A DNA stretch of 64,000 nucleotides from Adiantum capillus-veneris. Its lineage: Eukaryota > Streptophyta > Polypodiopsida > Polypodiales > Pteridaceae. Made by a program: the position numbers and the translations under genes. Positions within the stretch are counted from its first letter, which is position 1. Each line of letters begins with the position of its first letter. The notes under the pieces are model-generated. The model worked only from the letters and a program-made list of their open reading frames with translations, was not told the DNA's origin and ran no database searches. Shown piece after piece: positions 1 through 10,599 of this stretch. The stretch is from positions 76,839,884 to 76,903,883 of the forward strand of contig CM043944.1 of NCBI GenBank assembly GCA_014529385.2, given 5' to 3'.

Positions 1-751
1 CACTCCAAACAAGCGTCTCTTGACGAGTCAGCTGTTGTAGAGGAAATATTACTTGGGAGAGTAAGTGTATGAATCTACTCAAATATCTTAGCTTTTGCAA
101 GAAAGAGATTTATTGTTTGATGGAAGTTGGGGAAGGTAGATTTAGCAATGTTTCTATCTTTTCAGGATCTACCTCGATTCCATCAATGGACACTACATGA
201 CCTAATAGTGTAACCTTGCTTTCCCCAATGTGACATTTGTCCTTGTTTAGTTGTCCACCCAGCTTAGCTAAACGAGTAAATCCTTCATCAATCTTGTCGA
301 GATGCATACTTTTGGAGCTGTAAATACAAAAGTCATCTATGAAAACCCTTATGGACTTACCAAAGTAAGGTTGGAAGACCATGTTCATGAATCGTTGAAA
401 GGTGGCTGGAGCGTTGGTGAGACCAAAAGGCATGACTCGAAATGCAAAACATCCCCATGGTGTGATGAAAGTAGTCTTTTTCTGGTCCTCCTCTGCAATG
501 CGTATTTGAAAGTAGCCAGAGTAGCCATCACACACTGTGTATCTCTCATGGCCTGCTACTTCATTTAGAATCTCATCTTGAAATGGGAGAGGGAAGTGGT
601 CCCTCTTTGTTGCAGCATTTAGTGGCTTGTAATCCACGCACGCTCGCCATTTACCATTCTTCTTTGGCCTCACCACTACTAGGGAGACCCATTCTGAATC
701 TTCTACTGGGTATATGAATCCTGCTTCTAAGAGTCTCTTCACCTCAGACAA
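1..751 (-). pseudogene. G1 reverse transcriptase, start of RNase H linker (broken)
   Basis: This encodes the reverse transcriptase that copies the element RNA in cytoplasmic particles. A 213-codon open stretch (751 to 110) carries the fingers motif GKWRACVDYKPLNAATK, the palm motif YTVCDGYSGYFQI, the motif MPFGLTNAPATFQR and the catalytic box as VFIDDFCIY (FIDD instead of YxDD, a common gypsy variant). After the stop near 110 the same protein continues in another frame to the window edge, where residues like SRFIHTYS resemble the RT to RNase H linker. The upstream protease ORF joins it only through a frameshift near 750-770. It belongs to the G1 pol gene and is non-functional as read. Confidence 0.85.
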
Positions 752-2013
752 CAGTGCACAACTCCTAATCTTCTTAGTTTTTGTACTACTGGCTTGCTCC
801 CTTCTTTTAGATGGATATGATGCTTCACTGTAGTGACACCTGTAATGTGAGTGTAATCAGAAATAAACAATGATGCATGCTTCTTGAGAACATTTACATA
901 ACCCTCCTTTTCTTCTTCCTTTATATCCTTGGATAACATCTCCTCTAGGCTGGCATCCCACACATTCTCCATTTGGATCCTTGGGTTGTCTTCTGATGAG
1001 GTAGTTTCCTTTATGGCGACGCCCATGACTTCGAGAGTGCTATCACTCTCTTCCCTTGAACTCTCTTCCTCGTCCATGGATGAGGAGCATCCACTTGAGC
1101 TCCACTCATCAGCTGACGTCTCTAGTTCAAGGTTCTCTTGCCGCCCATTCTTTAGGTTATAATCCACCTTCCGACTATGGCCACTCATGCGAGGCCTCAA
1201 CTCCAAGTCTCCTGTTGCCCAATCTTGCCTAGCTCCTATACCCATGAGCCAAGGTCGTCCTAAAATAAGGGGGTATCCTTCTCCCTTTATTGGCATCACA
1301 TAAGCATCAACCTCTGTAGTGATTCCAAAAACAGAAACTCTCAAAGCTTTCACTACACCCACACAAGTGACAGAGACATTATTGGCCATTTTTGCCCTAA
1401 AGTTTGATGATTCCATTACCTCTAAACCCAATTGATGCATTAGCTTTTCTGTCATGACACAAACCTCTGCTCCACTGTCAATGTAAGTTTTTGGAATCCG
1501 TTGTCCCTTGATTTGAGCCTCCACCAAAGGCACTATATCCTTGAGACCATATGCTTTGATTACACTTACTAGCTTACTTCGCTTTGCCCTCGTGCTCACC
1601 ATTTTTGACCATTGTCGTCGAAGCTTTGGGGAGATATGAAGTAGTTGTGGCCAAGTAATCTTTGGTCCTTGAGAACTCACATCAGCTGTCAAGTCATAAG
1701 GTTGTGTCCGAGATCCCATAGGGAAATCAGAGATGTCAATTTGAGACCTAGTACGGGTCTTTCTCTTCTTGGCTTCATCTTTAGTTTCCCGAGATGTACT
1801 TGCTTCATTGCTTGCATCCTTGCTTGTTTCTTTACCTACTTCATCTTGGACACGCACATGTTTGATAGGCATTGTAGCCACTTCATCTATCTTCATCTTC
1901 CCTTTAGCTATTTCTTCCTGGTTGCTTCTGCCCTTGAGGACCTCCTCCATCCTTATGATGCTCACATTTGGTTGAGTAGCAGGGGCTTGAGCTTGAGCAC
2001 GAGGTGGCTGCAA
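739..2013 (-). pseudogene. G1 aspartic protease and linker to RT
   Basis: This is the pepsin-like protease that would mature the G1 polyprotein. The active-site loop is visible as TYIDSGAEVCVMTEKL near residue 178, and the flap and end region is PLILGRPWLMG near residue 250. The N-terminal 120 residues are charged and rich in Lys, Glu and Ser, as in a gag-to-protease spacer. The C-terminal part (ITGVTTVKHHIHLKEG) is the usual run-in to gypsy RT. The ORF overlaps the end of gag by about 50 bases in a different frame. It ends in missense residues just as RT begins in a third frame, so a frameshift mutation separates the two. Confidence 0.8.
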
Positions 2014-2927
2014 AATTTGAGGTTGCGGTTGCTCTTTGCTTGAGCTCTAGCACGGGGAGGACTTACTTGTTGTTGAGGACCTCTGACAGGGTAGTCATAT
2101 CTTCTGGGATGATTATACATGCCGTGGCCATTTTCCCCACAATTGTAACACAACATTTCCCTTGCTTGACGTCGCATTGGTGGCCGATTCCCACCATTTC
2201 CCTCAATAGGCCTTCTTGCACCCTGCACAATATTTACTCTCAACCCCTCTAGCTGGTTTGTGAGATTGTTTATTTGTTGGAGCATATCTTCTTGTTGACC
2301 TCTATTGAGGTCTGGTGCATTAGGCACATTTGGAGGTATGTGAGAAGCTTCCATAGTTGTGATATTGCCTCCCAAAGCTAGCTGGCCAGCTTGGGCTTGA
2401 TAGAGAATCTTTCTATTCTTTTCCCTAGCAATTCTTAAGGCATCTTCAAAAGCATTTGGAAATTTGCTCTTTACCTTCTCCCTTAGCAAGGGGTACAAAC
2501 CTGAGATAAATCGATCCTTTTGGAGGCAATTGGGAGCTCGCTCACCAGGGTTTAGTGAGTCTGACCATTGCCCCCAAAGTTTCAGAAAACCTTCCTCATA
2601 GGTTGCATAACCATGAGGGTCAACTTGATGAAGGGCCAGAAGCCGTTGCCATAGTTCTTCTGCCGAATTGGCTCGTTGAAATCTTTGTAGGAAAGCCGCC
2701 TTCAATCCCTCCCAATCAATTCTTTGGGTTGGATCTAGAGCCTGGAACCATACCCTAGCTTCTTCTTTGATCACCAAAGGAAAAGCTCTCAATTTCAATG
2801 CTTCGTCATCCCTCCCAAAGACAAGGAAATCCATCTCCAAGTTATCCAAAAAATCCCCAGCATTTTCCCCACTACGCCCAAAAAAAATTTGGAAAGCCAT
2901 CATAAAAATGGGTTGCCTTCCTCTCAA
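1962..2927 (-). pseudogene. G1 gag with capsid domain and zinc knuckle
   Basis: This is the structural capsid and nucleocapsid protein of the gypsy element. Residues 10-150 match the Retrotrans_gag capsid fold (motif EARVWFQALDPTQRIDWEGL, then LWGQWSDSLNPGE). A coiled-coil stretch around 210-230 (QQINNLTNQLEGL) is followed by a zinc knuckle, CYNCGENGHGMYNHP. The last ligand is His where Cys is normal, so metal binding may be altered. The Met start sits inside the capsid homology; sequence on its 5' side in the same strand is decayed, so the true start is probably further up. It overlaps the protease ORF. Confidence 0.8.
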
Positions 2928-3878
2928 TACAGCACAAAGATGAAAACGTCTAGGCCCAAATCATATCTTACTAAGGGTAGAATAAATGGATTGATAGATG
3001 CATTAATCTCAGCTAGACGACGAGGGCCTAGTAAGTTCCTTATGATGTTTTGGAACCTAAGCTTTGTGCTAGCTATTATATGCACAGTTTGTCTAGCAAG
3101 AGGTTGGAAAGGTCCATATAAATCCCTATGATTCATGGAGTATGCTTAAAGCAAGATGAAGATGTGAACATCAAAAGATACATTATACTCCAAAATAGGA
3201 AATATTATAGGGTCAGGGGACAACAATATCTCTCTCAACCTCTCAGCTCCAAAATAGAAGACCAATCTTTGTTGGAAAAAAATCTTTCTATCAATGCGCA
3301 CATTCACCCTAATATTCTGAACTGATTGAAAGTTGTAGAAAATGGGATTATTCATTGGTGCATTAAATACAAACTTCCATGAAGCACTTCATTGAAGTTG
3401 AGCTCTCTTGGATCCCACCATTTGAGAGATGCGAAGAATTTTCTCACCAGTGATTAGCCTAGCCTTGGTGTGACCATCTTCAGCTTTGTAGAGTTCATAG
3501 GGTTCGATGGCTACCCTCTCAACCACCTTGAGCCTTCTTGCTAGTAGTAGTTGGAGTGCATCACCATATGTAGCCTCTTGCCAATACCGCACCCCATTGA
3601 TGTGTAGCTCCCCCTCCAAAAACTTGTTAATACCACAAAGCACTCAACACAATTTTTTGACCTAGGGACTTGATGACTACAAGATTTTCCTTGAAGCAAA
3701 GAAGGGTGTATGTAGTTAACTCTCTTTACCCGCATACGTGCCGTTTGTCGATAAAGACGTTTCTTTTCTCGAGCTTCTTGGGGAGACCATAGTGGAAGTC
3801 TCAGAGAATTTGATGGATCTTCCTTCATAGGATTGACAGAGCGCTGCTTGAGAACTCCTCCGTGGGGGCACCAATTTA
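2928..3878 (-). other. G1 leader and degenerate 5' gag region with internal duplication
   Basis: Short minus-strand ORFs here (2924-3136, 3146-3355, 3389-3643) look like decayed coding sequence between LTR and gag. The first two resemble each other along their length: PFILPLVRYDLGLDVFIFVL matches PIIFPILEYNVSFDVHIFIL. They are therefore an old tandem duplication with about 220 bases between copies. Next to the LTR, the minus strand reads TTGGTGCCCCCACGG at about 3861-3875, a possible primer-binding site, although I cannot assign the tRNA. Confidence 0.45.
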
Positions 3879-3993
3879 TGACGAAGGAAATTTGGAATGG
3901 CGGCCTCTGCACCAAAACAAACTCCATTGCACCACAAGGGAAATGAGATAAGGGCACCACCTAGTCTTGGAAGCGTGGGCTAGGACCGCTACA

Positions 3994-4075
<82 letters not shown>

Positions 4076-5366
4076 ACTATGAATGAAGCATTAACCTTAA
4101 TGTGTGTACAAGGAATGGATGACTTCAAACACTCCCAACACAAATAGCATGTAGATTACCAAACAACCACTCAAGGATTAGCCAAGATCACATCAAGCAC
4201 TCTCACACATATATAAAAGATTTCTCTTAATTAACATAAGTAAGAGGAGGAGAGGTTACTAGCATGAAACAATTTGCACTCTAGAATGTGCAAGAATAGA
4301 GTGAATGAATGAGCTTATGGGCTCATGGTGAGTGATACAAAGACTCAATGGGGCTGAGGGAGGCTTGAAATTACAAAGGGAAAGGCCTCTTTATATAGGA
4401 AAGAGAGTGATTAGGAGTGAGGTTAAGATCCAAGTGTAATTTGTACAAATGAAGCTTGATTAGGGACACTCAACCAATGAAGAAGCTCCTTCCAAGTGAT
4501 TTGTTGACCAATTAGCTCCATCATCACTTGTGTTGTCTTCACTCCTTCCTCCATAGCTTGAGTCCAAGAGCTTCCTTATTTTCAAATGTAAAGAATCTAC
4601 ATAAAATCAATACATATCTAGTAATAATAGAAAGGGGTTGAATGAGAACTTATGAATTACAACAAGATTAAGCATGACTTGAGAGGTGATTAGAAGAGGA
4701 ATTTTGATGGGTTTTTGAGCTTGAGAGAGAGGAGGAAGGAGAGGAGGGTGAGAAGACTAATGGCTGATTTTTAGAGAAGGTCTCAATGTGGAAAAGGAAG
4801 GGTGTGTGTGTGTAAAGGTACTAGGGGGTGGTCTCCACCACAGTTGAAAAACCTGGCGTCCACCATTTTGGCCATATCTCCTAGACTGTAGATGCAAAAA
4901 TTATAAACAAAATATGGCCAAAATCTCCAGCTCATCAGCTACAACTTTGATGAAGACAACTTTTCTTGGATCGGAGTGGAAGTATTTTTTAAAAATTTAG
5001 CAAAATCATGTGTCTGGTTCCTTCCTTTACCAAGTCTTCCACTTGGGTCCCATTTGTTTGAATCATCATATGGCTCCAAAGCCATGATGATATGAGCCAC
5101 TCATGACCCTTGAATCATGGGTGCATGGCTCCACAACCACATCATATCTTTTCTTTTCACATTTACATATTTTCCCTTCCCTTTACCACTAGGTTCTCCC
5201 TCTACCTTTCACCTCCGGTGAAATAGTCAAGAAAAAATTCCTATCAAATCTTTTTTTTTTAATTTCTCCAAGAGGTTGTTCTCACTCTTTCTTTTATTGT
5301 AAACCTCTAGAATCAAGGAAAACCAACAAAATATAATAAACAAAAATTTGTGATAGGCTCGGATCA
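3879..5366 (-). repeat. G1 5' LTR, about 1.49 kb
   Basis: On the plus strand the segment runs from TGACGAAGG at 3879 to GGATCA at 5366, giving TG...CA ends. It starts four bases from the possible primer-binding site and ends where G0 coding sequence begins. A minus-strand TATA-like element CCTATATAAAGAGG lies near 4390-4400. There is no coding sequence inside. The partner LTR lies outside the window, so these ends are inferred. Confidence 0.5.
3998..4072. repeat. (GA)n microsatellite in G1 LTR
   Basis: About 75 bases of nearly pure GA/AG repeat with one interruption near 4038. The open frames it creates are repeat artefacts. Confidence 0.95.
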
Positions 5367-5841
5367 ACGTGCACAAAAGGAATGGGGAGCTGATCCATAT
5401 AAAATAGTGGATATCTCATCCAATGAGAAGGCCCACATCATAGATGAAGAATTGGACCAAATTCCTGCAAACATTTTTATTGGAAAGTAACAAACAATAG
5501 ATGGAACTAAAGTGAAGACAACCGTCTTCCCTAGAGAGCTATGGACACTCTATCAGAAGTTTGAAGTGATGGATAGTGCTAGATGCTTGCAATTAGACAA
5601 ATTCTTTTGCCTACCACCAGGGGGCATTGACTTCCAAAGAGCCCATGAACTTATGTCGAGCATTCAATACAACGAAGATGCAAATTTCATCAACAAGGAT
5701 GGGGACACAATGCAAGTCAGAATCACAAGTGATATCGTATGTCAGGCACTCCACCTACCAGCTAGCACTCACAATCTGCTATTGAATACCAAAGCAATTG
5801 ACATGACAAGGTCTTCATCAAGTAGCAAGGCCATAAGTTGA
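5367..5841 (+). pseudogene. G0 gag-like domain fragment
   Basis: An open stretch of 109 codons from the Met at 5512, with an in-frame stop just before it and upstream codons in the same sense (GADPYKIVDISSNEKAHI near 5385), encodes FPRELWTLYQKFEVMDSARC followed by ITSDIVCQALHLPAST. This pattern, a conserved Trp/Tyr block ending in an LxLP segment, is seen in the first domain of plant Tat/Athila-like gypsy elements, where its biochemical role is unclear. I do not claim a specific family. The position, 5' of a protease on the same strand, fits a gag-like role. The frame is broken after 5841. Confidence 0.45.
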
Positions 5842-7343
5842 TATACAACGACCTGATCTACTCGGAGACAAATCTCCCACTCCGCTTGATTGCATAACAC
5901 CTTAAGGTACAAAAGCCACCAAGATATACAAAGCCACTATTACTCTTGGCAATGGTAATGGTGATAGACTTGTGCCTCTCCTCGATAATAACTACATCCT
6001 AGAAATTTTGGTTGAAGCTAACTTGAAGAGTAGTGAGAAGAATAAATTCTATATGAATGTTGGGCCCATGCTCACATGCATTTCCTACCAATATTTGGGC
6101 ATGACTGAAGACTTCCAAAGGTGGAGTCTCACTTAGATCTTCTCCACAAATCCAAGCACATTGTCAAAGCTTTAGGAAGGTTTCAACAACACCGACAAGG
6201 GGAAATACATGCAGCTCCAGTTCTCGAGCACCAACCACAGATAGTGAAGCAACAGAGTTGGATATTGAGCTCCACAAGGAAATCAAGAGAAAAGAGGACA
6301 TCCCATCAAAATACCAATCAATCAAAGAAGAATAAGAGATAGAAGTTCCTTTGATAAGGGAAAACCTCAGCAAGAGGAGCACATTCCCAGACACAGGTGC
6401 ATAGGTCTATGGAGAAATCTCAGAGGTTAAGGGAGGAATGGCTAGCTAAGAAAACAGAGGAAAAACAACAAGCCACGAAAGCCAGCAAGTGTCCTCCTCC
6501 TCCAAGTCTGATAATGCAAAATTAGATGCAAAACTTGAACGGCTTAAAGAAGAAAGAAGGCAGACTGCTAAAGCTGACCTCAAATTGGCTGGTTCTATAG
6601 GACAAAGAATCCACCAAGAGCTAAAGCACAAAGCGGCACAAAGAGATGAGGAGGAATCCAAGAGATAGAGGATGATAGAATTGGATTCGATTTTGGATTC
6701 TCCTCATAGTCCACCAACACATCATGAAGAGACAATACCAGGAACAACTACTACTACCAATTTCATAGAGAGGAAACTGGGGAGACGGCCTCTCCCAAAG
6801 CTCCTTCTCCACCTCTTGCCAATGTACTTGAAGAAGGACAAGGATCTACACTATCTCTCTCTCACACACTAAAGTTTTATTAGAACGCTAAAATTGGGAA
6901 TCTCAAAATGAAAAAGAATCTCAAGAAGAACTTGATATAGACTAACTACATCTAGAAGAGCAGCACCAAGCACAAGATGAAGCTATCAACATGTAGAGAT
7001 CTCCTCCACAAATTGAAGGATGTGTGAAGACATCACAAAAACAAGAGGATCAAAGAACAAGAGATGTTCCCTCTCTACAACCAATGGGTGATTTGCCTGT
7101 TGAGTTGATGTGTTTTCTTGTTAGGTTTACTTCTTGAGGATTCGCACCCTCAAAGAGTCCCTGTGTCCCATCCAAGTCACTTCCCTGAGTATTGACATGA
7201 GTATGTTACTGCCAGATAGTTATGCTATAAATGTCCATCATGACGACAAAGAGAGTCTGAAGTCCAGATAGTAGATTGTTCAAGTATTAAGGATGATGAA
7301 GTATCAATAATTTAGATAGGCTACAAAGTTTAAAATCAATGGG
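5367..7343 (+). mobile_element. Degenerate plus-strand gypsy G0, left part
   Basis: Coding traces begin almost directly after the G1 LTR and continue, with many stops, up to the ATGGG target site of the chromovirus at 7339-7343. The first part encodes a retroelement-like domain (see 5367-5841). The 6390-6870 part is Lys/Glu-rich, with LREEWLAKK as in gag-linker regions. Near 7200-7343 short peptides precede a protease. The element resumes at 37081 with the protease continuation, which is the reason for treating the two parts as one. No LTR was identified. Confidence 0.6.
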
Positions 7344-7845
7344 TGTTACATCTCGAGCTAGAAGAGACGGAGAGGAGGTACTCACAATATGCAAGAGCTT
7401 GAAACTTGATTGCAACAATTACTCTTGATTACAAGATTTATTACTTGATCAACAAAACTTGATTACAAGAACAAGACTTAATAACAAGAAGAGGACATAC
7501 CTTACAGGAGCCTCACAATAGGTGTTGGCAAGAGTGAGGGGCTTATAAACCAAGAACACTATTTATACTAGAGCTTAAGGAGGCTAAGAATCTTCTAGGT
7601 TCTTCCTCAACTTTAAGGAGGTTAAGAACTTTTAGGTTCTTCCTCAAGTCTAAGAACTTTTAGGTTCTTCCTCAAGTCTAAGAACTTAAGGAGGTTAAAA
7701 ATCTTCTAGGTTTTTTATCAAGTTTAAGAACCTTCTAGGTTCTATCTCAATATTCTAGAACTTTCTAGGACCTTTTATTCTTCTTAAAGCTTCTAGAAAT
7801 TTCTAGAACCTTCTAGAACTCTTGTAAGATCTCGTATCCGTGACA
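7344..7845 (-). repeat. CV 3' LTR (502 bp)
   Basis: The plus strand reads TGTTACATCTCG at the left end and ATCCGTGACA at the right, so the minus-strand LTR begins TGTCACGG and ends TGTAACA. A purine tract on the minus strand (TAGAGGAAGGGGTAC, 7846-7860) abuts its upstream end, as expected for a 3' LTR. A TATA-like element on the minus strand (AGTATAAATAGTG) lies near 7558-7570. The U3 part carries repeated TTCTAGAA units and 25-30 bp repeats of a motif containing TTCTAGGTTCTTCCTCAA. The partner at 36884-37080 matches only its first 200 bases. Confidence 0.88.
7791..7818 (-). promoter_or_regulatory. Six-unit heat-shock element in CV LTR U3
   Basis: The sequence is TTCnnGAA three times in a row with two-base spacers, which gives six alternating TTC/GAA units with correct spacing and no mismatch. 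This is the binding site pattern for trimeric heat-shock factors. A second, four-unit block with one mismatch lies at 7753-7770. Both are in U3, upstream of the minus-strand TATA-like element near 7558-7570. The partner LTR has degraded versions near 36975-37060. Function is inferred from the motif only. Confidence 0.75.
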
Positions 7846-8125
7846 GTACCCCTTCCTCTAGCAACAGTTCCACAAGGAGTGGTTGTCCTTCTTGATGAAG
7901 GGACACGCTTCAATGGATAATGTTGATAAAACTCATAAACTTTGGTTGGTGCATGATGGAGGTTAGATTCAGGCTCCCGTGTTTGTTTGTTTACATCATA
8001 ACCTTCCCAATGTACAAGGTACTAAATTCTTCCACGAGAGATTCTGAAGTCAAGCATTTGCTCAACTTCATATTCTTCATAATCATTGATCTCTAAGGCA
8101 GGTGGTGGCTATAAACATTGAAGAT
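7846..8125 (-). pseudogene. CV integrase C-terminal chromodomain
   Basis: The minus strand from 8125 encodes a proline-rich linker and then EYEVEQMLDFRISRGRI, a stop, YLVHWEGYDVNKQTREPESN and LHHAPTKVYEFY. This is a chromodomain with the usual aromatic-rich core (YLVxWEGY and W/E positions), which in chromoviruses tethers integrase to histone marks. One in-frame stop falls where a Lys or Arg codon is usual, and another lies in the linker, so the copy is dead. The reading frame then enters the polypurine tract and LTR. Confidence 0.85.
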
Positions 8126-8374
8126 CAGTTGCCCTTGTGCCTAAGTGCGTGCAAGGAAGGGGAAGGAGGAGAAGAAACACAATGGGGGGTACACACAATA
8201 GTAGTGGCAACACACGGTAGTAGAAGAAACACAATGGGGGAAACACACAATAGTAGTGGAAAAACTACTGGTGTCTCTTTATTTACTTTTTATAAGGGAT
8301 ATTAAAAAGTTAGTTGAGTTAGTGTATGTAGAAGGGGAACACATGGTGGTCATGGTAGCCTTTACTACCCAACA
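8126..8374 (-). repeat. C1 3' LTR with 42-bp internal expansion
   Basis: The minus-strand LTR begins TGTTGGGTAGTAAAGG at 8374 and is preceded by the purine-rich AAGTGGGAGAT (8385-8375), the usual copia polypurine tract. It matches 35977-36183 along its length but is 42 bases longer, because a unit containing AAGAAACACAATGGGGG followed by ACACACAATAGTAGTGG is duplicated. The left edge near 8126 is estimated from the alignment to the other copy; the terminal bases have mutated (CA where TG is expected on the plus strand). Confidence 0.8.
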
Positions 8375-8385
8375 ATCTCCCACTT

Positions 8386-8999
8386 AAAGGCCAATGTGGT
8401 CATAAGTGGAAACTAAAACTAGTATGTACAACCATGAAGCACTTCAACTTCACCCCTATAAAAAACGTCTCAACCTACACCCATTAACTTAATGCAGTGT
8501 GCAAACTGCTCCATAGCTGGGCTCTTTGTAAGAGCATCTGATGGGTTGTCCCCACAGTGTGGTCCTTGACAAGATCCAAACGCTTATTCGTCAATGCATC
8601 CCAAATGAGATGATACCTCACCTCAATGTGTTTCTTGGAATGAAACATGGAATTCCTTGCCAAAGAGATAGCACTCTAACTATCACAATGAAAAACAAGA
8701 ACCTATTGAATATCTAGATCTCCCACTAAACATATCAACCATATAGCTTCTTTGTTGGCATCTAATATTGCAACATACTCATCCTCTATAGTGGAAGAGG
8801 ATGTACAATCTTGGAGAGATGATCTCCAAGAAATGACTCCTCTTGCAAATATGAGAATGTAGCCAGACGTAGATCTCCTCCTATCTTTGCAACGCGTATA
8901 ATCTGCATCCGTGTAACCAACAATAGATGTATCACTATTATTGAAGCGTAAACACATGCTTGTTGTATGCTTCAAGTATCTGAGGATATGTTTCACCAC
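8386..8999 (-). pseudogene. C1 RNase H domain and pol C-terminus
   Basis: RNase H removes the RNA strand during reverse transcription. The open part (8999-8703) begins VKHILRYLKHTTSMCLRF, continues VGYTDADYTRCKDRRRSTSG (catalytic DAD region) and ends with STIEDEYVAILDANKEAIWL, the copia-typical sequence around the conserved Glu. Further decayed sequence to 8400 still reads HIEVRYHLIWDAL, the copia pol C-terminus. Several stops interrupt it. It is followed by the polypurine tract and 3' LTR. Confidence 0.85.
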
Positions 9000-9203
9000 T
9001 ATCCAGTGTTGCTTGCCAGATTAGCAACATATCAACTAGCCACTCCCACTGCAAATGCAATGTCTGGCCTCATAGAGCTACCATAGCATACATAAGACTG
9101 CCTACAGCCAAAGAGTATGGCACATTTGCCATTTCTTCTTTCTCAGCATTTGACTTTAGAGAATCATCCTTGCTAAGTTTCAAATATGACAGTAGTGGGG
9201 TGC

Positions 9204-9815
9204 TCACTGCCTCCCCCCCCCCCTCTGCATATTGAAATTTTGCAAGACTTTGTGGATATAGAATTCTTGAGATAACTTGAGAGTGCCTCTTTTATTGTCT
9301 CTCTTGATTCGCATACCAAGAAAATGATTAGCTTCACCCAAATCTTTCATAGCAATGTTTTTGCTCAATATTTGCTTTAGTTTGGCAAATATCCTAAGTG
9401 GACTTTCCTGCAATGAGCATACATATAAAAGGAGAACGGCCAAAGAACCATTACTGATTTTCTTTGTATACAAGAAGTGGTCCTCTTTGCTCCTTCTAAA
9501 ACTATGGGAACACATAAAAGTATCAAACTTTTAATACCACTACCTGGAACCCTGCTTTAAGCCATAAAGTACTTTCTTGAGTTTTCATACAAGCTCCTCC
9601 TTACTATCTTGTTCAGGTTGCTTCATGTAAACATCCTCTTCTAGATCTCCGTGAAGAAAAGCTATCTTCACATCCATTTGGACAAGCTCCATGTCCTCTA
9701 TGGCTACTAGACCAAGCACTATACGCAATGTGGTCATCTTGACCACTGGAAAGAAGATTTAATCAAAATTAACTCCCTGCTTGAATCCCTTAGCAACTAT
9801 AAGGCTCTAATTAAG
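9204..9815 (-). pseudogene. C1 reverse transcriptase (broken)
   Basis: Minus-strand fragments resemble a copia RT: VAKGFKQGVNFD and [18 protein letters not shown] near 9790-9720, [20 protein letters not shown] near 9690-9640 (conserved MDVKTAFLxG), and MKDLGEANHFLGMRIKRD near 9350-9290. The catalytic YVDD box is not intact: the expected place reads LLLYVCSLQ. In-frame stops and frameshifts are present throughout, so the copy cannot make enzyme. The 5' side stops near 9815, where unrelated sequence begins. Confidence 0.8.
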
Positions 9816-10333
9816 GCAATTTGTTGCATGTTACATTCATGATTTGACACATGAATGTGAGAAATTACGATTAATTGGAGAGACGAGAGATACGAATGTC
9901 AAAAATATAAAATAAACCTTTCTATAAAGATTGCAGTATTTAAGAAGTGAGTACAAAGCCTCTCTTTTATAGCCAAGAGAGTGAACATGAATGTTGACAT
10001 GTGTCTCTATGAGGTGGCAAGGTGAGGTGTAGACTAGAGCCAAGTGTAGAGGGTGTCTCCATGGGTGGAGCTAGGATAGTGCTAGAGAGATAAGAAGATT
10101 CCCATCCTCAATAACTATGAGTTTGATGAGCATAATGTGTGTGTGGATACCATTTCCTTGGGGTCTAAGTTTCCCATAGGAAGTATGGTAATACAAAAGG
10201 TGTGTCCTTCCCTAGAGCAAAGTACCAATAGCATATAGGATGATGTGTGATGCGTCCCCATGAATAAGTGTACCAACATGGTGTGTAGGCATAGGTGGTT
10301 GCCTCCTATTGAAGTGTGTGTCATCAAGGTGTG
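9816..10333. other. Uncharacterised insertion replacing C1 integrase
   Basis: Between the copia RT and the GAG-pre-integrase fragment the integrase core is missing, and about 785 bases of unrelated sequence (9816-10600) occupy its place, including the MITE at 10334-10574. The stretch begins near TGTTGCATGTTACATTC. It has a minus-strand TATA-like sequence (GCTATAAAAGAGAGG, about 9962-9976) and ends near CATCACAACA (10612-10621), so a solo LTR is possible. I see no matching target duplication and no coding sequence. Confidence 0.4.
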
Positions 10334-10574
10334 CTCGGGGGGTACACTATATAGTCATGTTAATGTATAAGGTGAGTTGAAAAGGAGGGGTTTTAAAATG
10401 CAAAACATTTAAGCAATTCAACAAAGATACATTTAAATAAGGGTATTCAATTTTGGAAAAAAATCCTAAAATAAGGGATCATTTAATTCATTCGGACATG
10501 TTAAAAGAGGGATTTTTTTAATACCGTGCGAACGCACGTTGTGTAAGGGGGTACTGAATGGTGAACCCCCCGAG
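10334..10574. mobile_element. hAT-like MITE, 241 bp
   Basis: The inverted ends are CTCGGGGGGTACACTAT (10334-10350) and, on the other strand from 10574, CTCGGGGGGTTCACCAT, which match at 15 of 17 positions. The flanks are AAGGTGTG (10326-10333) and AAGGTGTC (10575-10582), an eight-base duplication with one mismatch, the length made by hAT transposases. The interior is non-coding and has a small perfect hairpin (CGTGCG AA CGCACG near 10525-10538). Superfamily assignment rests on duplication length alone. Confidence 0.7.
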
Positions 10575-10599
10575 AAGGTGTCTAGGCAAACAAGTGTGT

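Larger units (their letters stand above)
1..5366 (-). mobile_element. Ty3/gypsy retrotransposon G1, 5' two-thirds, left end outside window
   Basis: Reading the minus strand from 5366 down gives a long LTR, a leader, gag with a zinc knuckle, an aspartic protease and a reverse transcriptase that runs off the window edge. This is the gag-protease-RT order of Ty3/gypsy. gag, protease and RT lie in three different frames, so the copy is probably dead. The right edge is placed at 5366 because coding sequence of another element (G0) starts just beyond it on the plus strand. The second LTR is outside the window, so no target duplication can be checked. Confidence 0.85.

Noticed and set aside
929-2252. 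Plus-strand ORFs opposite G1 gag and protease
   Set aside because: They are antisense shadows of the minus-strand gypsy genes.
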